Notes under the pieces: model-generated
Told to the model about the DNA's origin: nothing
Database searches by the model: none
What the model saw: only the letters and a program-made list of their open reading frames with translations
Assembly: GCF_021431925.1 (NCBI RefSeq)
Contig: NZ_CP090371.1
Span: 558,001 to 622,000, forward strand
DNA: 64,000 nucleotides
Source: Halobaculum sp. CBA1158
GTDB lineage: Archaea > Halobacteriota > Halobacteria > Halobacteriales > Haloferacaceae
Reading direction: 5' to 3'
Program-made: the position numbers and the translations under genes
Shown: positions 33,457 to 42,088 of the stretch, one piece after another
How the letters are laid out: every line of letters begins with the position of its first letter
Position numbering within the stretch: the first letter of the stretch is position 1

Positions 33457-34737
33457 ATGGCGAAACAGGTCGTCACCCGCACCTATACTGCTTCCATACG
33501 GAACCAGCAACAGGTGTCCGACGACCTCGATTCGCTCGGGTTCGCAGCCTCGAAACTCTGGAACGTCGGACGATGGGTCTGCGACCGCGTGTGGGGCGAA
33601 ATCGGCCACATTCCCGGTCACAACGAACTCACCTCGTACCTGAAGTCACACGAACGCTATGATGACCTGCATTCGCAGTCAAGTCAGCGAGTCCTTCAAG
33701 AACTCGCTGAGGCGTTCAACGGCTGGTACGGCAAACGACGCAACGGAGACACGAGAGCAAACCCACCGAAGTACCGCAAACACGGCGACGAACACCCGCG
33801 TTCAACGGTCACGTTCAAAGCCGCCGGATTTAAGCTCGATACCAAGTACGAACGAGTCCGACTCTCGAAAGGCTCGAACTTGAAAGACTACTGGTCGGAC
33901 TTCATCCTGTGCGAGTACCAGACTCGGCCCGACGTTGACCTCTCCTCCATAGAGAACGTTCAACAAGTCAGAGCCGTCTGGACTGGTGACGTGTGGGAAC
34001 TACACTTCGTCTGCAAGGCCGAAATCGAAGTGGCCGAGTCTCCCGGTGAGAAGACTGTAGGTGTTGACCTCGGCATCAACAACTTCGCCGTACTGGCCTA
34101 TGAAGACGGTCACAGCGAGTTATACCCGCTGAACTGCTTGAAGCAGGATGACTACTACTTCAGCAAGCGACTCGCCCAGTGTGACGATTCGGACTCCGAG
34201 CAGGCTACGCGACTGAACGAGAAGAAGTCGGCTCGCCGTACCCACTACTTCCACACACTCTCCAAACACATCGTTCAGCGGTGTGTTGACGAGGGTGTTG
34301 GAACAATTGCCGTGGGCGATCTCTCCGGCATCCGTAAGGATGAGGAGAACGGTGAGTCGAAGAACTGGGGGAAGAATGGCAACCTCGACCTGCACTCGTG
34401 GGCGTTCGACCGCTTCACCGACCTCCTCGAATACAAGGCTGAGATGGAAGACATCTCGGTTGAAGAAGTATCTGAGCGGGATACGTCGAAGTCGTGTTCG
34501 TGCTGTGGTCGGAAGCGTGACGCAAACCGTGTTGAGCGTGGGCTGTACGTCTGTGATTCGTGTGATACGGTGTCGAACGCGGACGTGAACGGTGCTGAGA
34601 ATATTCGACAGAAAGTATCTCCGAGTCTGGCCTGTGATGGGGGAGATAGGAGTAACGGCTGGTTGGCACAGCCATCGACGTTCTTGTTTGACACGGAAAC
34701 TGGTGCGTTCGCACCTCAAGAACAAGCTACGTCGTAA
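33457..34737 (+). CDS. tnpB: TnpB-like RNA-guided nuclease homolog, 426 aa
   Basis: The N-terminal wedge/REC region is followed by the RuvC domain. Motif I is GVDLGINNFA (catalytic Asp present), and motif III is NADVNGAENI (Asp present). The motif II position reads GTIAVGDLSGI, with Gly where active TnpB proteins carry Glu. A zinc finger CSCCGRKRD...CDSCD sits near the end. Length is full. Known TnpB uses a right-end RNA guide. The motif II change raises the question of lost cleavage activity. Low-GC ATTAATTAATCTTATCGAC upstream is a likely promoter. Confidence 0.9.
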   Translation: MAKQVVTRTYTASIRNQQQVSDDLDSLGFAASKLWNVGRWVCDRVWGEIGHIPGHNELTSYLKSHERYDDLHSQSSQRVLQELAEAFNGWYGKRRNGDTRANPPKYRKHGDEHPRSTVTFKAAGFKLDTKYERVRLSKGSNLKDYWSDFILCEYQTRPDVDLSSIENVQQVRAVWTGDVWELHFVCKAEIEVAESPGEKTVGVDLGINNFAVLAYEDGHSELYPLNCLKQDDYYFSKRLAQCDDSDSEQATRLNEKKSARRTHYFHTLSKHIVQRCVDEGVGTIAVGDLSGIRKDEENGESKNWGKNGNLDLHSWAFDRFTDLLEYKAEMEDISVEEVSERDTSKSCSCCGRKRDANRVERGLYVCDSCDTVSNADVNGAENIRQKVSPSLACDGGDRSNGWLAQPSTFLFDTETGAFAPQEQATS

Positions 34738-34763
34738 ACCACAATATCCCAACGCGGTCGGGA

Positions 34764-34790
34764 ATCCTCGCCCTTCAGGGCGGGGAGGAT
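34764..34790 (+). ncRNA. Predicted right-end hairpin of the TnpB guide RNA
   Basis: ATCCTC-GCCC-TTCA-GGGC-(GGG)-GAGGAT forms a stem directly downstream of tnpB and five bases before the right boundary. In IS200/IS605 elements the omega RNA comes from this region and its guide is the flanking host DNA, here beginning GTCCTGAACGGG. Transcription is not shown. Confidence 0.45.
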
Positions 34791-35042
34791 GTCAAGTCCT
34801 GAACGGGTACCGGTTCACCTACGACGAGGAGATCAGGACGATTCTGAAACGGTTCGGCACCGACGAGCGAACGGTCGGTGAAGCGGACGTGGGCGAGTAC
34901 CTGCACACGCACACCGAGGAACTGGACTTAGCGGGGGAGATCGAGCGGTGGCGTGAAGATCTCCTGCAGTACGGTCTCAAGCAGTTGACCGGCGACTCGG
35001 GCGACCAGAAGGATTAACGACACGCCGGCTGTCAGTACTGGT

Positions 35043-35183
35043 ATGGCGACCGAAGAGGGGGTCGAGTCGGAGTCGCCGCTCGATGCGGTGATGGAGGACC
35101 TCCGCCACGAACTGGTGCGGCGCGTAGCCGCGGCCGACCGGGAGGCGAACCGCGAGATCTACGACGCGCTCGAAGACGAGTAG
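35043..35183 (+). CDS. Small acidic protein, 46 aa
   Basis: ATG 35043 to TAG 35183 encodes MATEEGVESESPLDAVMEDL, then RHELVRRVAAADREANREIY and a DALEDE end. It is fully helical, charged and typical of haloarchaeal small proteins. It follows the toxin fragment by 25 bp. No family is recognised; it could belong to the toxin locus or be independent. Confidence 0.55.
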   Translation: MATEEGVESESPLDAVMEDLRHELVRRVAAADREANREIYDALEDE

Positions 35184-35374
35184 CCGGGCGATTCGCTCGC
35201 CGTCTCTCGTCGCCGAATGTCAAGAATGCGCTAATTGGAACATCCGTTCTCAGATGTCGGTCTCGATTCACCGATCCGGCGTTCGGTCGCGTTACTGATC
35301 CGAGTCGGCTGAACTCTACGTTTGACAAGATGATTCGTTCGCCCGGCGAACGAACGTCCTCCGAACGGGACCGA

Positions 35375-36205
35375 TCAGTCGTCGGCCGGCGCGGCCGCCC
35401 CGGCGCTGCCGGCGTTGGCGACCGTGCGCTCGTTGGCGGCGACCCACCGCAGCAGCAGGAACGCGAAGACGTACTTCGCGACGATGTCGAGCGCCGAGTA
35501 CGCCCACGAGGTGAGCCCGACCGACTGCACGAGCGCCAGCCCCTCGACGCCGAGGGCCCACACGATCGGATAGCCGAGCCACAACACCACCGTGAGGATC
35601 CGGAGAGTGTCGAATATCTCGTCGGTGCCCGCGGCGGTCGCGGCCGCCGCCCACTCGGTCAACAGGGCGTACAGCACGACGGCGAAGAACGCGCAGCTGA
35701 TCCCGTAGAACACCCACCGCATGAGGTACGAGGACGTGGTCAGCGCGGCCGCCAGCCCGGTGATGCACATCCCGACGTCCGCGGCGATCACGGTGAACAG
35801 GCTCCCACGGTCGACGTCGGCGAGCAGCCCCAGCGCGAGGAGGATCATGGGCGTCGACAGCGCCCAGGTGAGGTATCGGCCCCACTGACTCAACACCTCC
35901 TCGCCGGCGAGCGCGTGCCCCGCTGGCATCTCGATCAGTCCGACCGTCAGCCCGGAGACGAGCCCCGTGTAACTGGAGATCGACACCAGCGGGATCATGA
36001 GCGTCGCACCCCAGATCAGTTTCGCCCGACCGGAGGAGACGTTTCGGCCCATGTACACGAACAACAGCGCCGAGAGTCCCGCCAGCGCGATGTTCGCCCA
36101 GAGCGACGAACTGAGCAGGACGTCGCTTTGGATCTGTGAGAACACCTCCGACTGCGTCACCTGCAGCGGCGATACACCCGTCGACGGTACGCTTGGGGTG
36201 GGCAT
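35375..36205 (-). CDS. hop: Halorhodopsin, light-driven chloride pump, 276 aa
   Basis: Seven helices are visible. Helix C reads RYLTWALSTPMILLALGLLA: the positions equal to bacteriorhodopsin D85, T89 and D96 are Thr, Ser and Ala, the chloride-pump signature. The retinal Lys is in DIVAKYVFAFLLLRW (helix G). A chloride-path loop PAGHALAGEE lies between helices B and C. It is located in the cell membrane and helps take up chloride during light-driven osmotic balance. A strong TATA box lies 45 bp upstream. The short N-terminal extension (MPTPSVPSTGVSPLQ) is normal for the family. Confidence 0.93.
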   Translation of the reverse strand: MPTPSVPSTGVSPLQVTQSEVFSQIQSDVLLSSSLWANIALAGLSALLFVYMGRNVSSGRAKLIWGATLMIPLVSISSYTGLVSGLTVGLIEMPAGHALAGEEVLSQWGRYLTWALSTPMILLALGLLADVDRGSLFTVIAADVGMCITGLAAALTTSSYLMRWVFYGISCAFFAVVLYALLTEWAAAATAAGTDEIFDTLRILTVVLWLGYPIVWALGVEGLALVQSVGLTSWAYSALDIVAKYVFAFLLLRWVAANERTVANAGSAGAAAPADD

Positions 36206-36249
36206 GCGAACGTAGTATGGGCGGGTCCGATATGAATCTGATACGACAG

Positions 36250-36260
36250 TATATAAATTT
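36250..36260 (-). promoter_or_regulatory. TATA box of the halorhodopsin gene
   Basis: On the leftward strand AAATTTATATA lies about 45 bp before the ATG at 36205, preceded by a BRE-like CCGA. It is the clearest archaeal promoter in this region. Confidence 0.65.
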
Positions 36261-36374
36261 CGGACGGAACCGTTCGTGAGAACCGGATACAGCGGACGAC
36301 ACGTCGTCGCGCGACACTCGACCGTCGATACGGACTCGGCGGTGTCGACCCGGCGTCCGGATCGGAGCGCCCGG

Positions 36375-36560
36375 TCAGGCCGGCCGCGCGGTGAACCGTT
36401 CGTTCACCACCGCGTCGACGGTCGGATCGGACTCCAGCACCGCCAGACACGCCGAACAGACCGGGCGGTTTCGGAACGACCGCGGCGGCGACGCGTCGCT
36501 CACGCGGGCGACCGCCTCCTCGCCGGTGCAGGCTCGCCAGATCGCGCACTCGACGGACAT
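36375..36560 (-). CDS. Zinc-binding micro-protein, 61 aa
   Basis: ATG 36560 opens MSVECAIWRACTGEEAVARV; a second pair of cysteines appears in PVCSACLAVL, giving two knuckles for a metal ion. It ends VVNERFTARPA. A TATA-like TTATATATG lies upstream on the coding strand, and CACATGGTATG surrounds the start. Proteins of this size with four cysteines are abundant in haloarchaea and mostly uncharacterised. Confidence 0.65.
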   Translation of the reverse strand: MSVECAIWRACTGEEAVARVSDASPPRSFRNRPVCSACLAVLESDPTVDAVVNERFTARPA

Positions 36561-36661
36561 ACCATGTGGTAGTTGGTAACACACATATATAAGTATCCGC
36601 CCGCTATCCGACCGCCGGTCGCGACGCCGAGCGATCGCCCCCGAGGGCTCGCCGGCGGCGG

Positions 36662-37399
36662 TCAGAACCCGGAGAACTTGTCTCGGCGGTAGAGATCGAG
36701 TTCGCTCACGGTGTCTGTGCCCTCCTGTGAGAGGCAAAACCGGATGCCGTCGGCGATGGCCGCGGGGTCGGTCGCCTCCCCGTCGTCGAAGCGCTCCTCG
36801 AAGGACTCGCCCTGCTCGCTTGCGAACTCGGTGCGGACCTCCGTGGGGTTGACGACGCTGACCGCGACACCCTCGTCGCCGACGCTGCCCTCCAGGCTGT
36901 GGGCGAACCCCCGGACCCACCACTTACTGGCGGCGTACACCGGGTTGCCGGGACGAGGGTACTCGCCGGCGAAACTGGCGACGAACACGATCGTTCCCCC
37001 CGACTCGCGGAGGTGCGGAAGCGCCGCCCGCGCGGTGAAGAACGCGCCGTCGACGTTCACGTCGGTCATCGCGTGGTAGTCGTCGTCCGACATCGACTCC
37101 ACGTCGCCCGCGAGTCCGATCCCCGCGTTGGCGACGACGCCGTCGAGCCCGCCCAACCGCTCGGCCGCCGAGGCGACGAACGACTCCACGCGCTCGGCGT
37201 CGGTCACGTCCACCGGGATCGCCGTCGCCTCGACGCCGTGGTCCGCGCGGAGTTCCTCGGCCAGGTCGGTCAGTCGGTCCTCGCGTCGCGCTCCCAGCGC
37301 GAGGTCGACGCCGGACTCCGCGAGCGCCCGCGCCGTCGCCGCGCCGATTCCCGAACTCGCGCCCGTGATCGCGACCGCGTCGCCCTCGATCGTTCGCAT
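36662..37399 (-). CDS. Short-chain dehydrogenase/reductase, 245 aa
   Basis: A classical SDR. It has nucleotide-binding TGASSGIGAATARAL near the N-terminus, NAG at about 91-93 (VANAGIGLAG), the catalytic Ser in VFVASFAGEYP and Tyr-x3-Lys in VYAASKWWVRG. NADP or NAD preference and substrate are unknown. The long upstream in-frame extension is shadow; ATG 37399 is the natural start (MRTIEGDAVAITGASSG). It stands alone, with no obvious operon partner. Confidence 0.9.
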   Translation of the reverse strand: MRTIEGDAVAITGASSGIGAATARALAESGVDLALGARREDRLTDLAEELRADHGVEATAIPVDVTDAERVESFVASAAERLGGLDGVVANAGIGLAGDVESMSDDDYHAMTDVNVDGAFFTARAALPHLRESGGTIVFVASFAGEYPRPGNPVYAASKWWVRGFAHSLEGSVGDEGVAVSVVNPTEVRTEFASEQGESFEERFDDGEATDPAAIADGIRFCLSQEGTDTVSELDLYRRDKFSGF

Positions 37400-37649
37400 G
37401 GATCGGGCGTCGGGCGGCCCGGCGAAAGCCGTTTCGCCGACCGACGGTGGATCGGTGGGGGGAAGGCGTGAAACGCGTTTTCCAGCCCCGATAAAACATC
37501 TCCTCGATTTTAAAACGGTCGTGAAGTATCGCCCCGTGTCGGGCGAGCGGCGAAAACGGTCGTGAACGACGCCTGAATCGAGCGAATCCGGGGCAACGAT
37601 CGGCCCCTTATACGGGGTCGCCGCGTCTGGTACCCGGTACGCCCGAACC

Positions 37650-38009
37650 ATGTCCACCACCGACCGAACCCCATCGGTTCCCTCCGTTCCCTCGACGCCA
37701 GCCCTCCCCGACCACGTCGCGCCCGACGGTCTCCGCGACCGGGCGGTCGCGACGCTCTCTCGCGGGGTCGGCGTCGCGGCCCGCGGCGGCCGCGCCCTGG
37801 GCTTCTGGCTCGCCGCGTTGCTCCCGCTGACGTACCTTCCCCTCCTCGCGGCCGGCGGCGCGAGCGACCGGCCGGCGCTCCTCGCGGGGCTGTTGGCGGC
37901 CCACGCGGGCGCGCTCGTGCTCGGTCGGGGACACAACGCCGACGCCGACGACGGCTCCGGCTCCGCCGACAGCGACGCGCCGTCTCCGACCGGCGGCGAC
38001 GCTCGCTGA
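37650..38009 (+). CDS. Small membrane protein, 119 aa
   Basis: A Ser/Pro-rich N-terminus is followed by a charged helix and two hydrophobic segments (ALGFWLAALLPLTYLPLLAA and PALLAGLLAAHAGALVLGRG). The Asp/Ser-rich C-terminal tail ends TGGDAR. No family is recognised. Codon use and acidity support a gene. It faces the convergent hypothetical gene at 38101. Confidence 0.55.
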   Translation: MSTTDRTPSVPSVPSTPALPDHVAPDGLRDRAVATLSRGVGVAARGGRALGFWLAALLPLTYLPLLAAGGASDRPALLAGLLAAHAGALVLGRGHNADADDGSGSADSDAPSPTGGDAR

Positions 38010-38100
38010 CCGCCGACTGCTGCCCGGTCGAACGTCGCCGGGATCGAACCGCTCGGGCGTCCTCCTCTCACGTCCCGCGTCACCCCTCTCCCGTCCTGTG

Positions 38101-38928
38101 TCAGTCGTCCGCGAGTCGCCGTCGTTCCTCCCGCAGGATCCGTTCCCACGCGCCGAACAGCGCCGAGTTCAGTCGGTAGCTGGTGTCCACGTCGCGCACC
38201 CACGCGTCGTCGGCGAACAGGTGGCGCTGGAAGCGGCGGATCCGCGGGCTCAGTCGCTCGCGGCGGCCGACGTAGTACGCGGCCGACTCCCGGATCGCCC
38301 GCTCGACGAGGTCGACGGGGACGACGACGCCGCCCGCGCGGGCGACGTCGGCGAACCACTCGACGTGTAACACAGCGTCCGCCAGCAGGAACGAGCGCTC
38401 GAACGCCGCCAGCCCGCCGGCGTCGCGGACGGCTCGAACCGCCCCCTCGCCGACCGGCAGGTCCGCGGGGCGCGAGAACGACGGCTCGCCGAGGCGGTCG
38501 CCGGTGCCGGCAGGTCCGTCGTCGCCGTCGGCGGGTCCGTCGTCGCCGTCGGCCGCCCGCTGGGCGAACGGCGCGGCGACCCGGCGGAGCCGACGGCGAG
38601 CCAGCGCGACCGGGGGCGACAGCGCGAGGCGGTACCACCGGGGCGTGTACGCGAGAAACGGCGGGCCGAACGCGGCGTCGCCGAGGAGCGTTCGCGCGAC
38701 GACGCGCGCGACCGCAGGCGGCGTCGACGCCGCGGCCTCGGCTCCGCTCGCGCGCATCGTCGCGGCGGTCTCGCGGGGCGTCGCGAGCGGGTCGCGGTCG
38801 GCGGGGCCGACGCCGACGCGCTCGAATCCCATGCCGTCGGCGACGCGGTCGGCGTACGCCACGCCCGCACGGACCCACTCGGCGAAGTCGGCCGGCCGGG
38901 TGGCCGACAGCAGTCGGAGGACGGTCAC
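38101..38928 (-). CDS. Conserved haloarchaeal hypothetical protein, 275 aa
   Basis: A start at GTG 38928 gives VTVLRLLSATRPADFAEWVR; a GTG at 38940 is an alternative and the frame further upstream lacks coding character. The protein is helical with an acidic, repetitive insertion (two copies of DGDDGPA) near the middle. It ends AWERILREERRRLADD. No catalytic motif is evident. It lies downstream of, and on the same strand as, the MinD-like gene pair. Confidence 0.6.
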   Translation of the reverse strand: MTVLRLLSATRPADFAEWVRAGVAYADRVADGMGFERVGVGPADRDPLATPRETAATMRASGAEAAASTPPAVARVVARTLLGDAAFGPPFLAYTPRWYRLALSPPVALARRRLRRVAAPFAQRAADGDDGPADGDDGPAGTGDRLGEPSFSRPADLPVGEGAVRAVRDAGGLAAFERSFLLADAVLHVEWFADVARAGGVVVPVDLVERAIRESAAYYVGRRERLSPRIRRFQRHLFADDAWVRDVDTSYRLNSALFGAWERILREERRRLADD

Positions 38929-39005
38929 GGCCCGGGAGACACATCGAAGCGACGTAGCTGCCCCGATCGCCGGCCCCGATGACCTGCTCTCGGAGCGTTC
39001 GCCGA

Positions 39006-39617
39006 CTACTCGTCGGCGAGGTGGTCGGTCAGCCCCCACTCGGTGGCCCGTCGCTTCGCCTCGGCTCTGGCCTCGGTGCGGATCGCCTCCACGCGCTCGT
39101 CGTCGGCGAGGAACGCCGCGAGCGCGTCGTGGTCGCCGACGGCGGTCGGCCGGTCGTCGGGCGCGGCCGCCATCGTTCGCTCGGCGAGGGCGTCGTCGTC
39201 GGCCAACTCGCGCGCCGGGGCGTCCGGGGCGACGCGGAACGGCTCGACCGCGGGCGCGTCGTCGTCGTCGTGATCGTGGAGCCCGGCGAGAGCCGACGCC
39301 GGAAGCCGCCGGCTCTCGACGCGAACCGGCTCCGCGCCGGCGAGCGCCGCCAGCGCCCCCGGGCCGCCGGCGTCGTCGCCGGCGTCGTACGCCAGGACCG
39401 GGACGCCCGCATCGAGGGTGATCGCGGCCGCGGCGTCGTCGCCGCCGAGCAGGGTCTCGCCGGGCTCGATCCGGAGGTAGCCCGTGAGGTCGTCGGCGAG
39501 GGCGGCCGACAGCGGGTCGGCGAAATCGGTGGCGACCCGGGCGCGGACGAGTCGACCGCGAGGGACGGCCGCCGTCAGCACCGGCGGCGCGACCGATCCC
39601 GCCGGCCCGTCGCTCAT
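39006..39617 (-). CDS. Conserved haloarchaeal partner of MinD-like ATPase, 203 aa
   Basis: The ATG overlaps the ATPase stop (39614-39617), so both are cotranslated. The sequence begins MSDGPAGSVAPPVLTAAVPR, then a mixed domain with GYLRIEPGETLLGGDDAAAA, followed by an Asp/Ala-rich tail and a helical end AEAKRRATEWGLTDHLADE. No known motif. It may be a partner that recruits the ATPase, as small proteins do for MinD/ParA enzymes, but this is inferred from coupling only. Confidence 0.6.
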   Translation of the reverse strand: MSDGPAGSVAPPVLTAAVPRGRLVRARVATDFADPLSAALADDLTGYLRIEPGETLLGGDDAAAAITLDAGVPVLAYDAGDDAGGPGALAALAGAEPVRVESRRLPASALAGLHDHDDDDAPAVEPFRVAPDAPARELADDDALAERTMAAAPDDRPTAVGDHDALAAFLADDERVEAIRTEARAEAKRRATEWGLTDHLADE

Positions 39618-40399
39618 GGGCGGTCGGGGACGACGGCGCTGCGGAAGCGGTCGGCCACGTCGCCGGCGGCCCGCGGTCGGAGGTCGATCCCGTCGGCCGC
39701 GGCGCGGAACGCCCGGGCGGCGTCGCTGCGGGGTGCGTGCGCGAGCAGGGGCTCGCCCGCGTCGCGGGCGGCGCGGGCGGCGTCGCTGTCCGGAACGGCT
39801 CCCAGCGTCGGCCCCTCGAAGTAGCGTTCCGCCTGGTCGCCGACGGCTCCGAGGTCGCCGCGGACCCGGTTGAACAGCACCCCCGCGACGCCGGTGCCGT
39901 AGGAGGCGGCGTACTCCTGCACCTTCAGCGCGTCCGACAGCGCGGGGATCGTCGGCTGGGTTACCACGACCGTCCGGTCGGCGAGCACGACGGGGAGGAC
40001 CGCCGACTTCGAGGCCAGCGTCGCCGGCGAGTCCAGCAGGAGCACGTCCGCCTCGGCCGCGAGTTCGGCGACCACCTCCCGCAGCCGCTCGGGCTCGGAG
40101 CGCTCGAACGCCGCGAGGCTGGTGCCGCAGGGGACGACCGACATGCCGTGGCGCTCGTAGGTGGCGTCGGCCACGTCGACGGCGACCCCACCGGGGCCGG
40201 TCCGGTCGGGGACGAGGAGGTCCTGAAGCGTGACGGGCGCGTCGGCGAGACCGGCGTGAAACAGCAGGTTCGCCATGCCCGTATCGGCGTCCACGACGGT
40301 CACGTCGTGTCGCTCGGCGAGCGCCATTCCGAGCGCCAGCGTCGTGGTGGTCTTGCCGGTCCCACCCTTCCCGCTGGCGACCGCGAACGCCTCGACCAT
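39614..40399 (-). CDS. MinD/ParA-like ATPase, 261 aa
   Basis: A deviant Walker A SGKGGTGKTTTTLALGMALA is followed by the switch VVDADTGMANLLFHAG and Walker B-like DVLLLDSPATLASKS. The signature Lys (the first K in SGKGGTGKT) for dimer formation is present. Such proteins position complexes such as archaella, chemosensory arrays or division parts in haloarchaea. The C-terminal helix region ends RFRSAVVPDRP rather than a clear amphipathic MinD membrane helix. Its partner gene overlaps it. Confidence 0.85.
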   Translation of the reverse strand: MVEAFAVASGKGGTGKTTTTLALGMALAERHDVTVVDADTGMANLLFHAGLADAPVTLQDLLVPDRTGPGGVAVDVADATYERHGMSVVPCGTSLAAFERSEPERLREVVAELAAEADVLLLDSPATLASKSAVLPVVLADRTVVVTQPTIPALSDALKVQEYAASYGTGVAGVLFNRVRGDLGAVGDQAERYFEGPTLGAVPDSDAARAARDAGEPLLAHAPRSDAARAFRAAADGIDLRPRAAGDVADRFRSAVVPDRP

Positions 40400-40537
40400 A
40401 CGGGGGGTGTGCCGCCCCGGTACAAATATCTTCGCAGCGCTCGGCGTGAATACAGGTCGCGCCGTCGGCGACTCAGCTCCCGCCTCGGTCGGTACGGCGA
40501 CGGGGGACGAACGGAAGCGCGAGCGACCGTCCGGCCC

Positions 40538-42004
40538 TCAGCGATAGCCGAGCGCTTCGAGTCGCCTGCCGATCGCGTCGGGCACGTCGTCGCCGTCGCC
40601 GTCGCCGTCGCCGTCCGCACCGCCGGCACGACCGCCGTCGCCGGCGTCCTCGCCGGCGTCGTAGAGTAGCGCGAGTCGGTCGTCGGCCGCGCGTTCGAGC
40701 GCCGCGAACGCCTCCTCGGGGACCGCCTCGCGTCCGGCGTCGTCGGATTCGCCGGGATCGGCCGTACGGTCGAACAGCTCGACCGCGCCGTCCGGCCCGC
40801 GAACGTAGCTCCATCGCCGGGTGCGGGCGGCGACCAACGGGGTGCCGTCGCCGAGGCGGCGCGGGATCGGCTGACTCGTCACGGACTCGCCGCGGATCGC
40901 CAGCGACGTGACCGGGTCGCGGTCGGGGCGCTCCTCGGCCCGGATCGTCGGGAGGAGGCTCTCGCCGGCGAAGGCGGCCGGCGACTCGACCCCGAGGGCG
41001 TCACAGACCGTCGGGGGCACGTCCCGGAGCGGGACCGCCGACTCCTCGGTACGGGCGGGCGCGCCGGGGTGGTCGACGACGAAGGGCACGCGGACGAGTT
41101 CGTCGTACAGCTTCGGATAGTGCGCGAGGTGGCCGTGATCGAGGAACTCCTCGCCGTGGTCGCCCGCGAGGATCACGGTGGTGTCCTCGCGCATCCCCGT
41201 CGCCTTCAGTTCGTCGAGCACGCGCGAGACCGACTCGTCGATCTGCCGGACGGACGCGTCGTACAGCGCGCGAAGCGTCCGGAGGGTCTCCTCGTCGACC
41301 TCCTTGCCCAGCCCCGCGCGGAGGTGACCGAGCAGGGTCTGCAGCGAGCCGACCTCGCCGTCGGTGACCGCCTTGACGTGCCGCGGCGCGGGGACGTACG
41401 GCGTGTGCGCGTCCATGTAGTGGATCCACAGGAAGAACGGGCGGTCGCCGTCGTCGCCGGCGAACGACTCGATACTGCCCAGCGCCCGGCGTTCGAGCGC
41501 GTGGAGGTGAGACGTGTCGACGGCGTGGCGGCGCTCGCGCCCGCGGAGCTTCGCGGCGGCGTTGCCGAGGGGCCAGCCGAGGTACTGCACCCAGCCGTTG
41601 ACCGTCGGGTGGGTGGTGAGGAAGCGGCCGATCGGCGTACGCGCCCCGTCGAGGAACGACTCGAACTCGTCGAAGCCGCGGTCGTAGCCGTAATGCGGCG
41701 TGAGAAAGCCGTTGCCGGCGTTGACGCCGGCGGTGCGGACGCCCGCGGTCGACAGCGCCTCCGCCAGCGTCGGGTCGGCGGACGGGCCGGGCGTCGACGC
41801 GTCCGAGAAGACGGGTCGTGCACCCAACAGGTCCGGGAACGAGAACGGCGTCCAGTTGCCGCCGGCGATGGCCGTCTCGAAGGCCGTTCCGCGACGGGCG
41901 AGCCCGCGGAGCGTCGGCGTGTGGGGACCGAGCGCGTCCGCGCGCAGCGAGTCGACGGTGATCAGCAGGACGCCGCGCGACGGAGAGCCACCAACCGATT
42001 GCAC
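40538..42004 (-). CDS. Alkaline phosphatase superfamily enzyme (sulfatase/phosphotransferase-like), 488 aa
   Basis: Begins MQSVGGSPSRGVLLITVDSLRAD, with the metal Asp of the superfamily. The nucleophile region reads GGNWTPFSFPDLLGARP, giving a Thr-Pro-x-Ser rather than the Cys-x-Pro-x-Arg of true sulfatases. This points to an LtaS/phosphoethanolamine transferase-like or phosphodiesterase activity. Metal ligands include LAGDHGEEFLDHGH and DAHTPY. No signal peptide or membrane helix is visible. The C-terminal linker is Asp/Gly rich (GADGDGDGDGDD). Confidence 0.8.
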   Translation of the reverse strand: MQSVGGSPSRGVLLITVDSLRADALGPHTPTLRGLARRGTAFETAIAGGNWTPFSFPDLLGARPVFSDASTPGPSADPTLAEALSTAGVRTAGVNAGNGFLTPHYGYDRGFDEFESFLDGARTPIGRFLTTHPTVNGWVQYLGWPLGNAAAKLRGRERRHAVDTSHLHALERRALGSIESFAGDDGDRPFFLWIHYMDAHTPYVPAPRHVKAVTDGEVGSLQTLLGHLRAGLGKEVDEETLRTLRALYDASVRQIDESVSRVLDELKATGMREDTTVILAGDHGEEFLDHGHLAHYPKLYDELVRVPFVVDHPGAPARTEESAVPLRDVPPTVCDALGVESPAAFAGESLLPTIRAEERPDRDPVTSLAIRGESVTSQPIPRRLGDGTPLVAARTRRWSYVRGPDGAVELFDRTADPGESDDAGREAVPEEAFAALERAADDRLALLYDAGEDAGDGGRAGGADGDGDGDGDDVPDAIGRRLEALGYR

Positions 42005-42088
42005 GCCGGAGAACGGTTGGCCCGGAGCCTAAGCCTTACTATCACGGCACATCGGCCGTCGGGCCGGAGGGATCGCCACCCGCTCGCC

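Larger units (their letters stand above)
33319..34795 (+). mobile_element. IS200/IS605-family, TnpB-only (IS1341-type) element
   Basis: The insertion interrupts the doc gene without an obvious target duplication. The left flank is TTTTAC (33313-33318) and the right flank begins GTCCTGAAC. Ends carry hairpins: CCCCGCC/GGCGGGG at 33337-33356 near the left end and a longer stem around 34764-34790 near the right end. Both include a shared CCTTCAGGGCGGGGA-type core. There is one gene, tnpB, and no tnpA transposase, so mobility would need a transposase in trans. Boundaries are inferred from restoring the doc frame. Confidence 0.8.
33052..35017 (+). pseudogene. Doc/Fic-type toxin gene split by a TnpB element
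   Basis: The 5' part (33052-33318) encodes a Doc N-terminus with the Fic-type catalytic motif HPFVDANKRTALNTVVVFY (His-Pro-Phe-x-Asp-x-Asn-Lys-Arg). The 3' part (about 34796-35017) continues in the right frame with VLNGYRFTYDEEIRTILKRF and ends LTGDSGDQKD. Joining TAC at 33318 to GTC at 34796 restores one frame of about 163 residues. The split leaves the catalytic motif but removes the last helices, so the toxin is probably inactive. No certain antitoxin gene is adjacent. Confidence 0.85.

Noticed and set aside
34120-34752. 210-codon frame antisense to tnpB
   Set aside because: No motif and rich in residues typical of shadows; tnpB is certain.
36662-38944. 760-codon leftward open frame ending as an SDR
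   Set aside because: Only the part from ATG 37399 has SDR motifs; upstream is Arg-rich noise and includes the small rightward gene at 37650.
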